Below, in pieces: positions 7,781-16,493 of a DNA stretch of 64,000 nt. The stretch's first letter is position 1, and every line of letters starts with the position of its first letter. The translations under genes were made by a program, and so were the position numbers. Origin of the DNA: Paenibacillus selenitireducens (GTDB taxonomy: Bacteria; Bacillota; Bacilli; Paenibacillales; Paenibacillaceae); the NCBI RefSeq assembly GCF_002021565.1, contig NZ_MSZX01000005.1, forward strand, positions 27 through 64,026, in the 5' to 3' direction. Below the pieces are notes generated by a model. That model worked only from the letters and a program-made list of their open reading frames with translations, was not told the origin of the DNA and made no database searches.

Positions 7781-8683
7781 GTGAACCATCAAAAAGTAGC
7801 ATCAAATGTTATTGCGATTTGGATAAGCTTAATAAGTAATTTACTTTTAACTGGCATGAAGCTTATCGTAGGTTTTGTATTCCATAGCCAGGTATTAATA
7901 GCAGACGGTGTTCATAACGCAGGGGATGTTATCGCAACAATGGCTGCTTTAGGTTCAGCGAAAGTAGCTCAAAAGCCTGCCGACGATGACCATCCGTACG
8001 GACATGGTAAAAGTGAGCTGATTGGTTCCGCAATGGTAGCAATTATTATGGCTCTTGCTGCGATCTTTATCGCTTATCACTCGATTGAGTCATTTTTTCA
8101 TACAGCGGCTGAAGTAAGTTTTGTTGCGTTAATTGCTGCAGTCATTTCGTTGATTTGGAAACAGTGGCTGTACATTTATTGCATGAAACTTGGCAAAGAG
8201 ACAAACAGCAAAAGCCTTGAGGCAACAGCGTTTGACCATCTGGCTGATGTTTATGCTTCAATTGCAGCAGTTGTTGGGATTGGTGCAGCAATCATTGGTG
8301 ACAAGTACGATATTGATTTCTTGAGATATGGAGATGCTGCGGCAGGTGTAATTGTTGCATATTTTGTATTAAAACTTGCATATCACATGGGCAAAGAAGC
8401 TGTTGATGTGTTGATGGAAAAGACTGTCTCCCCGGAAAAGCTAAAGGAGTACGAAAAACTTGTTTTTTCTGTTCAGGAAGTAAAACGTATTGACCGACTT
8501 CGCGCACGAGAGTTCGGCCAATACGTAATGATTGACGTTCGCGTTGGAATACCGGCTGAATTAAGCGTTCAGGAAGGTCATGATGTATCCCGGAAAATCA
8601 AGCAAACAATCATGGAACACCATAATGATGTAGAAGAAGTATTAATTCATTTAAATCCATGGTACGAAGGAGAAAATATGTAA
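7781..8683 (+). CDS. Cation diffusion facilitator (CDF) metal efflux transporter
   Basis: This is a 300-residue CDF proton antiporter with six transmembrane helices and a cytoplasmic C-terminal domain. The metal site motifs are ADGVHNAGD in helix 2 and AFDHLADVYAS in helix 5. The conserved DDDHPYGHGKSE loop is present, and the C-terminal domain has RLRAREFGQYVMIDVRVG and GHDVSRKIK. It resembles Bacillus MneP/MneS and FieF-like pumps, so Mn2+ or Fe2+ export is likely; the metal cannot be read from sequence. GTG 7781 is preferred because AAAGGGG is 7 nt upstream and the promoter -10 covers the earlier ATG. A Fur-superfamily-like box precedes it. Confidence 0.88.
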   Translation: MNHQKVASNVIAIWISLISNLLLTGMKLIVGFVFHSQVLIADGVHNAGDVIATMAALGSAKVAQKPADDDHPYGHGKSELIGSAMVAIIMALAAIFIAYHSIESFFHTAAEVSFVALIAAVISLIWKQWLYIYCMKLGKETNSKSLEATAFDHLADVYASIAAVVGIGAAIIGDKYDIDFLRYGDAAAGVIVAYFVLKLAYHMGKEAVDVLMEKTVSPEKLKEYEKLVFSVQEVKRIDRLRAREFGQYVMIDVRVGIPAELSVQEGHDVSRKIKQTIMEHHNDVEEVLIHLNPWYEGENM

Positions 8684-8846
8684 AATTAGAGAAAAGACTT
8701 GAAGAAACTTGGTGCATATTATGAATGGCCTCTATAACTCGGGTTTAGGTTTACGTTGCTAGTGCAAACGTAGTGCCTTGCCAAAATATGCAAAGGCGTC
8801 TACCATTATTTCAAGGTGTCTGTGATGAAATAGGAGGCGATCTAAA

Positions 8847-9293
8847 ATCAAAGAAAAAAATGTTAGGGAAATCAGGGTAACGGATTATCATGATATTTTT
8901 TTGTTAAACCAAGACTTTAACCCAAATCTATCTCTATTTTCTGAAGAAAAAGTAAAAGAGAAGATTGAAATCATTACGAAGGAAACAAAAGATATTGTCT
9001 TTGTTTGTGAAGAAAACAATGAGGTAATCGGATATATACATGGCAGTCCATATGAATTACTTTTTTCTGACTCTTTAGTTAACGTACTCGGATTTGTTGT
9101 TAAAGATAAGTATAGAAATCAAGGTGTAGGTAGCATGTTGATTGAGCGTCTTGAACTGTGGGGAAGAAACAATGGGTTTTCTGGGATTAAACTATTATCC
9201 CACCCAAGTCGAACACATGCTCACAGGTTTTATGAACGACGTGACTATATGTTTACAAAGGACCAAAAAAATTTTATAAAAAAGTTCAAATAA
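8847..9293 (+). CDS. GNAT family N-acetyltransferase
   Basis: A complete GNAT fold is present: the N-terminal beta-alpha unit (VREIRVTDYHDIFLLNQDF), the acetyl-CoA loop KDKYRNQGVGSMLIE, and the C-terminal THAHRFYERRDY. The substrate is unknown. The ribosome binding site AGGAGGCGAT (8832-8841) points to codon 8847, but this is ATC rather than ATG, and no standard start lies between it and TTG 8901, which would cut off the first strand. Either a rare ATC start, a mutated start or a sequencing error is involved, so the gene may be poorly expressed or dead. Confidence 0.7.
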   Translation: MKEKNVREIRVTDYHDIFLLNQDFNPNLSLFSEEKVKEKIEIITKETKDIVFVCEENNEVIGYIHGSPYELLFSDSLVNVLGFVVKDKYRNQGVGSMLIERLELWGRNNGFSGIKLLSHPSRTHAHRFYERRDYMFTKDQKNFIKKFK

Positions 9294-9384
9294 CATGAGC
9301 TCAATGAGCAACTAGGACGAGGCTGCTGGCACAAACCAGCAACCTTGTTACTGAAGGACGGGGCACCATAGTGAAATAAATGAA

Positions 9385-9424
9385 GGGTTTGGAAGCCTAG
9401 CTTTTCAGCTAGGTTTCCAAACCC
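9385..9424 (-). terminator. Terminator hairpin downstream of the SDR gene
   Basis: A 17-bp stem with one G-U pair (GGGTTTGGA...TCCAAACCC) closes a 6-nt loop, and the minus-strand side continues into T-rich sequence. A separate plus-strand hairpin (GGCTGCTGG/CCAGCAACC, 9321-9342) follows the GNAT gene. Confidence 0.65.
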
Positions 9425-9430
9425 GTTCAT

Positions 9431-10195
9431 TTACAGATGGGATCCGCCACTTGCATCAATCAATTGGCCGGTTACCCAACGGCTGTCTGATGAGGCGAGA
9501 AAAGCAGCAATATTCGCCACATCTTCAGGCTCCCCCCACCTTTTGAAGGTTGAAAGACCAGCGGCAAATTTCTGTCCATTGGGATCTTGCAATGTCCCGG
9601 CATTCATCTCTGTATTAATAATGCCAGGTTGGATGGCATTCACCGTAATATTACGGCTCCCAAGTTGCTGAGCCAAAACACGCGTAAGTGTGTCGATTGC
9701 CCCCTTCGACATACTGTAGGCGAAAACACTAGGGGAGGCCACGCGTGTAACAAACGATGAAATATTGATAATGCGACCTCCATCTTTTAGACGCGGCAAA
9801 GCTTGCTTGGTAATAAACAGCGGGGCTTTGACATTAATGTTCATGACTTCGTCAAAAGATTCCTCTGTTGTCTCTTCTATGGTTACAATTTGACCGATTC
9901 CAGCGTTATTCACAAGAATATCAAACCGATGATCGCCGGTACGTTCCCGAAGGGATTCATCCAATGTTGCATATAAATCATGAATGCCGTCAAGGGTACT
10001 TAAGTCAGCGCCGATCGTGAATGCGGTACCTCCATTTTGCTCAATCTTATGAACCACTTCCTCTGCTTCATTTTGTCTTTTTCCATAGTGTACTGCGACG
10101 ACTGCGCCCTCCTGTGCCAGACGTAATGCAATGCCACGACCAATTCCCCGGCTTGCACCGGTTACCACAGCGATTTTACCTTTCAACTTACTCAT
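9431..10195 (-). CDS. SDR family oxidoreductase (FabG-like)
   Basis: A 254-residue classical short-chain dehydrogenase. It has the NAD(P) motif TGASRGIG, the structural NNAG, the catalytic Ser in INISS, YSMSK as the YxxxK pair, and VNAIQPGIINTEM. Arg at VHYGKRQ after the second strand suggests NADP preference. ATG 10195 follows AAGGAGATGAAGG. Substrate unknown. A short remnant of another SDR C-terminus lies at 19206-19293. Confidence 0.88.
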   Translation of the reverse strand: MSKLKGKIAVVTGASRGIGRGIALRLAQEGAVVAVHYGKRQNEAEEVVHKIEQNGGTAFTIGADLSTLDGIHDLYATLDESLRERTGDHRFDILVNNAGIGQIVTIEETTEESFDEVMNINVKAPLFITKQALPRLKDGGRIINISSFVTRVASPSVFAYSMSKGAIDTLTRVLAQQLGSRNITVNAIQPGIINTEMNAGTLQDPNGQKFAAGLSTFKRWGEPEDVANIAAFLASSDSRWVTGQLIDASGGSHL

Positions 10196-10326
10196 GCCTT
10201 CATCTCCTTGTTTGTAATTCATGTTTAGTTATATCACAAGGTGATGTTTGAAATGTTGCTCTCTCATTCGGTATGAAAGAAAAAATAGCAAGACTTACGA
10301 ATCATCCTGACGAGGAATTATTAGTA

Positions 10327-10875
10327 TTATGCAAATGTATCCGCTATCGATTGCAACTGCTCGACGTCGGCTGTATTACCGCTTAGTTTTGCTTGCTCCA
10401 GTGTGAAATTCAAACCATCTATTTCACTCTCTACGATATCAGCCATCTGACCAATTCCAATATAGGCTTCATATTTTTCAGGAGCCTGATACGCTGCCTG
10501 CATAGCAATATAGGTTCCAAAAGAATGCCCAATCAAAATAACCTTCTTTTTATCAAAACGATCGGATATGTAATCTGTCAAAGCCAATAAGTCTTTCACT
10601 AATAGATCTGTCGAAAGGCTGGAATAATCTTCTCCAAAGTGATAAGATTTCCCCGCGTCTCTTTGGTCGTAATGTACAACCGTAAAATGCTTTTCTAACT
10701 CCTCTTGGTATTTGGTTACATACGGTATTTCCGGAACGCCGGGTCCCCCATGTACAAAAATGACACTGGGATTGGCCTTGTCCTGAGCGCGTATCATCAA
10801 TTCATGACCGGTGCCATTAATTTCGACTTGCTTCAGTTCGCTTATGCTGTTTTCTCCTTTTCTTGCTTTTTTCAT
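10327..10875 (-). pseudogene. Alpha/beta hydrolase, C-terminally truncated (proline iminopeptidase-like)
   Basis: The N-terminal half of an alpha/beta hydrolase is intact: oxyanion region FVHGGPGVPE, VVHYDQRDAGKS, and nucleophile elbow LIGHSFGTY. The frame ends after 182 residues (family about 300), before the catalytic Asp and His. Immediately beyond the stop, plus-strand sequence (10273 onward) reads like the first codons of a different gene (MKEKIARLTNHPDEELL). A deletion junction near 10320 probably removed the hydrolase C-terminus and most of the neighbouring gene. Confidence 0.75.
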
Positions 10876-10923
10876 AATATTATCTCCGTAACCTAGTATG
10901 AATGTTTATGTAAACCTTCGTCC

Positions 10924-11736
10924 TTAATTCTTGAACAGAATATCGCCCACTTGTGTGGAAATGTTGAGCGTTGCACTCTCGGATTGAACCTCGCCCACAT
11001 ATCCATGAAGTTCATTGGAAACAACCATTGTGGTTTTTGTTTCTTTATCAAGAGGAACCTGATTATCGATGTTTCCTAGTTGTGTTGATAGATTTACATA
11101 TATAGGTGCTGAAGGATCAGGTAGAGCGAATACGACGTTACCAAGGTCAGTGGATATGTTACTGCTTTCCATGCCAATTACATTGGTTACGGATATGTTG
11201 CCAGCACTGCTGCTCACATCTAAGTGTTGGACCGACAATTCTGATTCAACGGATATGTTGCCAAATTCATTATCTATTTCAAGGGATTTGAAGTCTTTAT
11301 AAGGAAGACGTATCGTTAATGATGGCAAGGGCCCCGTATTTATGATCCTCTTTTTTTTCTGTTGAAGATTAATCTGTAAGGTTCCATCTTTAATCGACGT
11401 GGTAACTTTGGTATCCATTCCCTTTGAATTGCCTTTCGATAGTTCCCATTCCGCTTGATTGATTTGTTTGCCGCCTATGATCGTAACTGTAGCAGCGTTA
11501 CTCTGAATTTTTAGGGAATGAATGTTACTTACATCTATTTGAGAAATATCCTCTTTTACTGCATTCGAGACATTTCTGATGTCCGATGTTTCTAAATTTA
11601 CAATGTTCGTCTGTATAGATGAGTTATGTTGGGATGAGCTTGGTGCACGAGTGACGGAGGATTCTTTCGTACAGCCGACGAGTCCGATACTGGCAGCGGC
11701 CAGGAGAATCATAGCTAACTTCATGTGGTTGTTCAA
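10924..11736 (-). CDS. DUF4097-like lipoprotein
   Basis: The protein has a lipoprotein signal (MKLAMILLAAASIGLVGC, lipobox LVGC) and a Ser/Asn-rich linker. From about residue 75 it has repeated beta-strand units of the DUF4097/adhesin-like solenoid type (SLEIDNEFGNISVESEL, LDVSSSAGNISV, NISTDLGNVVFALP). TTG 11736 follows AGGAAG. It is expected to be anchored to the outer membrane leaflet facing the wall; the role is unknown. Relatives are often linked to envelope-stress modules, but no sensor gene is adjacent. Confidence 0.75.
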   Translation of the reverse strand: MNNHMKLAMILLAAASIGLVGCTKESSVTRAPSSSQHNSSIQTNIVNLETSDIRNVSNAVKEDISQIDVSNIHSLKIQSNAATVTIIGGKQINQAEWELSKGNSKGMDTKVTTSIKDGTLQINLQQKKKRIINTGPLPSLTIRLPYKDFKSLEIDNEFGNISVESELSVQHLDVSSSAGNISVTNVIGMESSNISTDLGNVVFALPDPSAPIYVNLSTQLGNIDNQVPLDKETKTTMVVSNELHGYVGEVQSESATLNISTQVGDILFKN

Positions 11737-11952
11737 ACGTTTATCTTCCTTTCTTCTGCATATGCTAAACAGATCGTCATTTTATATCACATGGATCCGT
11801 TTGTATATTCATCGTACAGTGGTTAGAAAGATTTGGTAACGGGCTTAGGTTTGAATAAGAACTGGACTTTTGTCTAGGGAACCTACTCCTTTAGGGGCAC
11901 ATGATGAATCGAATCCTTGATGTTGAGAAATTCAATTTTATGTAGCAAAAAA

Positions 11953-11981
11953 TTGTTGAATAACCGTTTATTCGGTATAAT
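11953..11981 (+). promoter_or_regulatory. Promoter with palindrome in the spacer
   Basis: TTGTTG (11953-11958), 17 nt, TATAAT (11976-11981). The spacer contains the inverted repeat GAATAA-CCGT-TTATTC (11958-11973), a good position for a repressor. It is about 100 bp upstream of the VOC gene. Nothing else was recognised in 11737-12080. Confidence 0.5.
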
Positions 11982-12080
11982 TATGGAGTAATGCTATGAA
12001 CTTCAACTTCGAAGTATAAGGGTTGCCGAAAAGAAAATAATAGGAATAAGAACTGCACGAGCAGAAAGGGAGAGAAGCAC

Positions 12081-12461
12081 ATGATCAATAAAATCGGTCA
12101 AATTATGCTTTATGTTAATAACCAAGACGAGGCTGTGCGATTTTGGACAGAAAAAGCAGGGTTTAGCGTCATTTCTGAAGAAGATAATGGCCAAGGAATG
12201 AGATGGATCGAGATTGCTCCGACCAAAGAAGCAGCAACGAGCATCGTGCTACATAACAAGGAACTCATTGCTAAAATGCAGCCTGAGTTAAATTTGAATA
12301 CACCTTCGATTTTGTTTTTCTCGGATAATCTCGATGCATTGTATAAAGATTTTTCGGATAAAAACATCACTGTCGGAGAATTGGTGAATATGCCTTCAGG
12401 TCGGGTATTTAACTTTGCTGATCATGAAAACAATTACTTTGCCATTATGGAAAAGAAGTAG
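12081..12461 (+). CDS. VOC superfamily (glyoxalase/bleomycin-resistance fold) protein
   Basis: A 126-residue single-domain VOC protein with two beta-alpha-beta-beta-beta halves: IGQIMLYVNNQDEAVRFW at the N-terminus and FNFADHENNYFAIME at the C-terminus, where His/Glu could bind metal. It may bind or modify a small hydrophobic compound; the ligand is unknown. It has its own promoter with a palindromic spacer and its own terminator. Confidence 0.82.
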   Translation: MINKIGQIMLYVNNQDEAVRFWTEKAGFSVISEEDNGQGMRWIEIAPTKEAATSIVLHNKELIAKMQPELNLNTPSILFFSDNLDALYKDFSDKNITVGELVNMPSGRVFNFADHENNYFAIMEKK

Positions 12462-12502
12462 TTTAGTGCAGAGCTTATGGTTTGAATAGATCGAAACAGT
12501 CC

Positions 12503-12556
12503 GCGTGACGGTCATCGAGTGCCTTTTAGGCGTCCAATGACCGTCACGCTTTTTTT
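12503..12556. terminator. Bidirectional terminator between convergent genes
   Basis: GCGTGACGGTCAT (12503-12515) pairs with ATGACCGTCACGC (12537-12549) over 13 bp and is followed by seven T on the plus strand. The stop of the minus-strand gene overlaps its tail. Confidence 0.75.
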
Positions 12557-13436
12557 ATGCTCCGATGGTCGTCCAGTGGGGAGGAGGAGTTAATGACGAG
12601 GGCAATTGGGTATGGGTGTCGCCTTTTGCCGCGTTGATTTGGGCTTGAGAGAGAAAGATACTCTCACTAAGATTGGCACCGCTAAGATTCGTATCTCGGA
12701 GATCCGCTCCAATGAGATCTGCCCCTCGTAGGTCTGCATTCCGCAAATCTGCTGCAATCAGGTATGCCCCTCTGAGGTTAGCGCCTCGGAGATCGGCACC
12801 TTTGAGCTTAGCACCCATCAGGTCTGCGCCTCGGCCGTAGGTTTTCTTGCGACCCGTACGGGAATTTTTCGTATGGCTTTCAATATCGGCTCGTACAAGT
12901 TCACTGGTCCGAAGGAGAAGAACGTTAATTTTTGCACGGTATGCTGACACATCCAGTTCTAGAAGAGCGTCTGGACTGAGATCCGTGAGGCGTTCTGTCT
13001 CTTCCAGCGCCAAGCAGAGTTCACTATGAATCGGACGGGCTGCTTGTAATGTCATTGCTTCATTCAGATACCAGAGTAATTCATGAAGCTGCCACATGGT
13101 GGGGAACACGGCATACATTTCCTTTGCCGATTCCGGGGCTTGCCGCCAGTCACGTCCACCATAGGTCACTTGAGAAACCTTTTGCCCCGCGCCGAAGCAG
13201 TCGTATACGGTGCAACCTCGGAATCCTCGCTGTCTCAGGCTTGTATGAACCCCGCATCGGAAGTCCGATTGTAAATTATTGCAGGGTTGACCGGCGTTTT
13301 TGTCCATCGCGAAATCTACAGAAGCTGCGAAGGGCAGCGCTACACAACATAATCCGAAGCAATTCTCGCAGTCGGCTTGCAAGTTTTCTCGGTTGCTGCT
13401 CGTTATAGGTGCTGAATTTTCGTAATTCTTAGTCAT
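12555..13436 (-). CDS. Cys-rich YkgJ-like domain plus pentapeptide-repeat protein
   Basis: The N-terminal part (about 15-85) carries a Cys cluster of the YkgJ (zinc/iron-chelating) type: [28 protein letters not shown] helical middle (about 95-185) follows. Residues about 195-260 form pentapeptide repeats of A(D/N)LxG pattern ([19 protein letters not shown]), which fold into a right-handed quadrilateral beta helix. ATG follows AAAGGTAGG. Some pentapeptide proteins mimic DNA and protect gyrase; the metal-binding front end makes another role possible. Function unknown. Confidence 0.8.
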   Translation of the reverse strand: MTKNYENSAPITSSNRENLQADCENCFGLCCVALPFAASVDFAMDKNAGQPCNNLQSDFRCGVHTSLRQRGFRGCTVYDCFGAGQKVSQVTYGGRDWRQAPESAKEMYAVFPTMWQLHELLWYLNEAMTLQAARPIHSELCLALEETERLTDLSPDALLELDVSAYRAKINVLLLRTSELVRADIESHTKNSRTGRKKTYGRGADLMGAKLKGADLRGANLRGAYLIAADLRNADLRGADLIGADLRDTNLSGANLSESIFLSQAQINAAKGDTHTQLPSSLTPPPHWTTIGA

Positions 13437-13548
13437 TGATTGTCCTACCTTTATAATTCAAGAATGGTCATTAATTCTTATATATTAGTACTGATTAATT
13501 TTGCCGTCAATTCTTATGCCGTTGTGATTCTACGAACTCGCTTGCCTT

Positions 13549-13896
13549 TTATTTTTGTTTGACAAGGATAACCCCAATAATAATAACTCCGATACCGATC
13601 CACGTTTTCCAGTTGGGGATTTCTTTCAGGAAGAGATAGCCCATTAGCAAGGAAATCAAGATCTCCAAACACTTCCCCGCGATCAGAGCAAAACTTAAAT
13701 TCGCGGCTGATTTATAGCCAAACAAGACCCCATACCCGATTGACATATTTGCGATTAAAAAAAGAGGGAGCATTTGGAGTTGAAACTTTAATGTGATCCA
13801 AAAATGCGGATCGATGTGCTTGCTTTGATAGGAAAAAATCAGATTGATAACCGACAAGCCTCCGAATAGGAGAGCAAAACTATACACGTATAACAT
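13549..13896 (-). CDS. Small DMT-superfamily transporter (SMR/EamA half-size)
   Basis: 115 residues with four hydrophobic helices and the EamA/SMR-like last helix pair (EILISLLMGYLFLKEIPNWKTWIGIGVIIIGVILV). ATG 13896 has GGAGGATC upstream. The size fits a dimeric small multidrug-resistance-type transporter, though the Glu of classical SMR helix 1 is not obvious. A half-gene remnant of a longer EamA protein cannot be excluded. Confidence 0.65.
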   Translation of the reverse strand: MLYVYSFALLFGGLSVINLIFSYQSKHIDPHFWITLKFQLQMLPLFLIANMSIGYGVLFGYKSAANLSFALIAGKCLEILISLLMGYLFLKEIPNWKTWIGIGVIIIGVILVKQK

Positions 13897-14072
13897 ACGA
13901 TCCTCCTGACGGTGTAGTAAGGATGCTCTATAAAAAGCTTCCTTCAGACATTAATGTTTACCTAAGGAAACTTTTTTATCCATGGGCAGAAATTTAATCA
14001 ATCATGATGATGTGGAATATTTATCTAATATATGCGATAATACCATCCATACGGATGTTGGAGGGATGTTCA

Positions 14073-14465
14073 TTGGCTGATACTGAGAAAATAACGATTA
14101 ACCTAGGACCTGTTGATCTTGGTCAAATTGATTTACTTGTGGATCAAGGATTCTATACCAATCGCACGGATTTTATTAGAATCGCGATCCGGAACCAACT
14201 GCAGAATCATGCGTCTGAAGTGAAGCAATATACTTCGGATAAGTTTTTTGTCATGGGTGTGCTGGAGTTTGATGCGGCAGAACTGGAAGCTCGGAAGAGA
14301 GAAGGGAAACAGCTCGATATCAGGTTGGTTGGCGCTTTACTGATCGCTAACGATGTGACACCCGAATTAGCCCGAGAGACATTTGATAAGCTGAAATTAT
14401 TCGGCATGCTTAGAGCGCCTGCAGGAGTCAAACAAGTTCTCAATGAGATTAGCAAACGCAGTTAA
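14073..14465 (+). CDS. CopG/RHH-family transcriptional regulator
   Basis: The ribbon-helix-helix domain is at the N-terminus (EKITINLGPVDLGQIDLLV, FYTNRTDFIRIAIRNQL), followed by a C-terminal extension of about 75 residues. TTG 14073 follows GGAGGG at proper spacing and gives the family N-terminus LADTEKITINLG; earlier codons in frame lack a binding site. It is 26 nt upstream of a serine hydrolase in an evident operon and probably regulates it. Confidence 0.8.
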   Translation: MADTEKITINLGPVDLGQIDLLVDQGFYTNRTDFIRIAIRNQLQNHASEVKQYTSDKFFVMGVLEFDAAELEARKREGKQLDIRLVGALLIANDVTPELARETFDKLKLFGMLRAPAGVKQVLNEISKRS

Positions 14466-14491
14466 AGATTCTATCATAAAGGAGCTTACCC

Positions 14492-15949
14492 ATGGGAGAT
14501 GCTATGAAATCACTGCAAAATATTCATTCATTTATTGAACAGCAGATGAATGTATGGAAAGTACCTGGACTTGCCGTTGTGGTTATCAAGGATCAAGAAG
14601 TTATTATGGCGGAGGGTTTTGGTTATCGGGATGTTGAAGAAGGGCTTCGAGTTACCCCGGAAACGCTATTTGCCATTGGTTCGTCTACCAAAGCTTTTAC
14701 AGCCATGTCGGCCGGAATTCTCGTCGATGAAGGGAAACTGGAATGGGATACACCCGTTCGTACGTATTTGCCGAATTTTAAAATGCACGATGCGTTCGCT
14801 ACGGAACGGATCACGATTCGTGATATGTTATGTCATCGTTCCGGACTGCCAAGACATGAACTCATGTGGTACAATTCTCCGCTCACAAGGGAAGAAATGA
14901 TCGAGCGTCTCCAATATTTAGAACCCAATCAGGATTTTCGATCAACTTGGCAATATCAGAACATTATGTATATGGCAGCAGGATATTTCGTAGGGCAACG
15001 ATCGAATACTTCTTGGGAACAAGTTGTTCAGGACAAGATTTTCAATCCTTTACAAATGAATTCGAGCAATTTATCCGTAGAAACGTCTCAGCTTGGAGCT
15101 GATTATGCATTGCCTTATATGGATCAGGGGGATCAGGTGCAAAGAATTCCCTTCCGAAATATCGATACGATAGGACCAGCGGGCTCTATTAATTCTAATA
15201 TTAAAGATATGGCAAAATGGGTCATGCTTCATCTTAATAAAGGTGTGCATCAGGGTCAACAGATTATATCTGAAGAAAACTTAGCAACCATGCATGCGCC
15301 ACATATGACATGCGGTTCATCTGGCAATAAAGAACGTCCTGTATGCTGCTATGGCCTTGGATGGGGAATTGAACCCTATCGTGGTCATCACATGATTCAT
15401 CATGGGGGTAACATTGATGGTTTTTCAGCCGAGGTGTCCTTTTTACCTTATGAGAACTTGGGGATCGTGATATTGTCTAATGCCTATAATAGTCCGCTTC
15501 CGATGTTACTAACGTACAATATCATGGATCGGATGTTGGGGCTCGATGAGATCGATTGGAGTCAACGGAGATTTGATGAGATGAAGCAATGGAAGGCAGC
15601 GGAAAGTACAGACGATAAAGATAATGATACTGCAGATCAGGTAACAGGGGAGGCTAAGGCCTCAACTACGCATACACTTGAAGATTATGTTGGGTTATAT
15701 GAGCACCCGGGTTATGGACCATTGTCGATTGATCTGATAGATGGAAATCTTCAAGTGGAGTTTAATTCATTTCAGTTGCCGCTAAGCCGTGTATCTAATC
15801 ATAAATTTGAACTGGATTTTAAGCCTTTTGGGGTTAAGACGCCAGCTTCATTTCATACCGACTCCAATGGTCGCATTGTTCTAGTGTCTATAAAGCTATT
15901 GTTGGAGCCTGGAGCTAAGGATATCGAATTTATTAAAACAGGAAAATAG
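14492..15949 (+). CDS. Serine hydrolase, class C beta-lactamase/DD-peptidase fold with C-terminal DUF3471-type domain
   Basis: 485 residues without a signal peptide. Catalytic motifs are SxxK in IGSSTKAF, YxN in WQYQNIMYM, and HHGG in MIHHGGNIDGF replacing KTG. Residues about 400-485 form a beta-barrel domain of the DUF3471/Pab87 C-terminal type (DYVGLYEHPGYGPLSI). Lack of secretion suggests an intracellular peptidase or esterase, not a beta-lactamase acting on antibiotics outside the cell. It is the second gene of an operon with an RHH regulator; AAAGGAG precedes ATG. Confidence 0.85.
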   Translation: MGDAMKSLQNIHSFIEQQMNVWKVPGLAVVVIKDQEVIMAEGFGYRDVEEGLRVTPETLFAIGSSTKAFTAMSAGILVDEGKLEWDTPVRTYLPNFKMHDAFATERITIRDMLCHRSGLPRHELMWYNSPLTREEMIERLQYLEPNQDFRSTWQYQNIMYMAAGYFVGQRSNTSWEQVVQDKIFNPLQMNSSNLSVETSQLGADYALPYMDQGDQVQRIPFRNIDTIGPAGSINSNIKDMAKWVMLHLNKGVHQGQQIISEENLATMHAPHMTCGSSGNKERPVCCYGLGWGIEPYRGHHMIHHGGNIDGFSAEVSFLPYENLGIVILSNAYNSPLPMLLTYNIMDRMLGLDEIDWSQRRFDEMKQWKAAESTDDKDNDTADQVTGEAKASTTHTLEDYVGLYEHPGYGPLSIDLIDGNLQVEFNSFQLPLSRVSNHKFELDFKPFGVKTPASFHTDSNGRIVLVSIKLLLEPGAKDIEFIKTGK

Positions 15950-15965
15950 TCTGCTGTACAAAAAC

Positions 15966-16004
15966 AAAACGCCATCCTTTTCTATTATGAAGAGGTGGCG
16001 TTTT
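15966..16004. terminator. Bidirectional terminator
   Basis: AAAACGCCA (15966-15974) pairs with TGGCGTTTT (15996-16004). It lies between the convergent serine hydrolase and HxlR genes. Confidence 0.75.
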
Positions 16005-16024
16005 GGTGTGTTGTGAGGAGCACT

Positions 16025-16363
16025 TTAGCAGATTCGTTCCACATTTGATCTGAGCTTGAGATGTTCTTCTCCCCAGAGATTCATGCAGTCCATCAAAGGG
16101 ATCAGACTTTCTCCATACTCGGTTAAGGAATATTCTACTTTCGGTGGGATCTCCGGGTAAATGGTTCGTTTCACCAAACCATGATTTTCTAAATCTCTCA
16201 GTTGATACGTCAAAACTTTCTGCGTAAGGCCCGGTATTAAATTTGTAAAATCGCAGAACCGTTTTGTTCCATTACGCATGTGGCATAAAAGCAAGAGCTT
16301 CCATTTTCCCTCAATGATGCCAAGGGTAACATTAGCAGCATAATCACTTTTTTCAGGTCTCAA
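16025..16363 (-). CDS. HxlR family transcriptional regulator
   Basis: 112 residues with the HxlR winged helix: IIEGKWKLLLLCHM, FCDFTNLIPGLTQKVLTYQLRDLE, GLVKRTIYPEIPPKVEYSLT. TTG 16363 is preferred because AAAGGAG lies 8 nt upstream; the earlier ATG has none. It is divergent from an MFS pump across a 22-bp palindrome. HxlR proteins usually repress their divergent neighbour and respond to reactive or toxic small molecules. Confidence 0.88.
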   Translation of the reverse strand: MRPEKSDYAANVTLGIIEGKWKLLLLCHMRNGTKRFCDFTNLIPGLTQKVLTYQLRDLENHGLVKRTIYPEIPPKVEYSLTEYGESLIPLMDCMNLWGEEHLKLRSNVERIC

Positions 16364-16382
16364 TCCTCTTACTCCTTTCACA

Positions 16383-16404
16383 TTACTTACTTTGAAGTAA
16401 GTAA
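16383..16404. promoter_or_regulatory. HxlR operator (22-bp palindrome)
   Basis: Perfect 10-bp arms TTACTTACTT and AAGTAAGTAA flank a 2-nt centre, located in the HxlR-MFS intergenic region. The TACTT-type repeats resemble other HxlR sites. Confidence 0.65.
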
Positions 16405-16493
16405 CGCGGAATATTGTGCGTACTTCTCAATTTTCTATCTCTCAAGCATAATCGATTGTGCAATGAGAATCAAAGGAGAGGGAGAAAGAAAGA

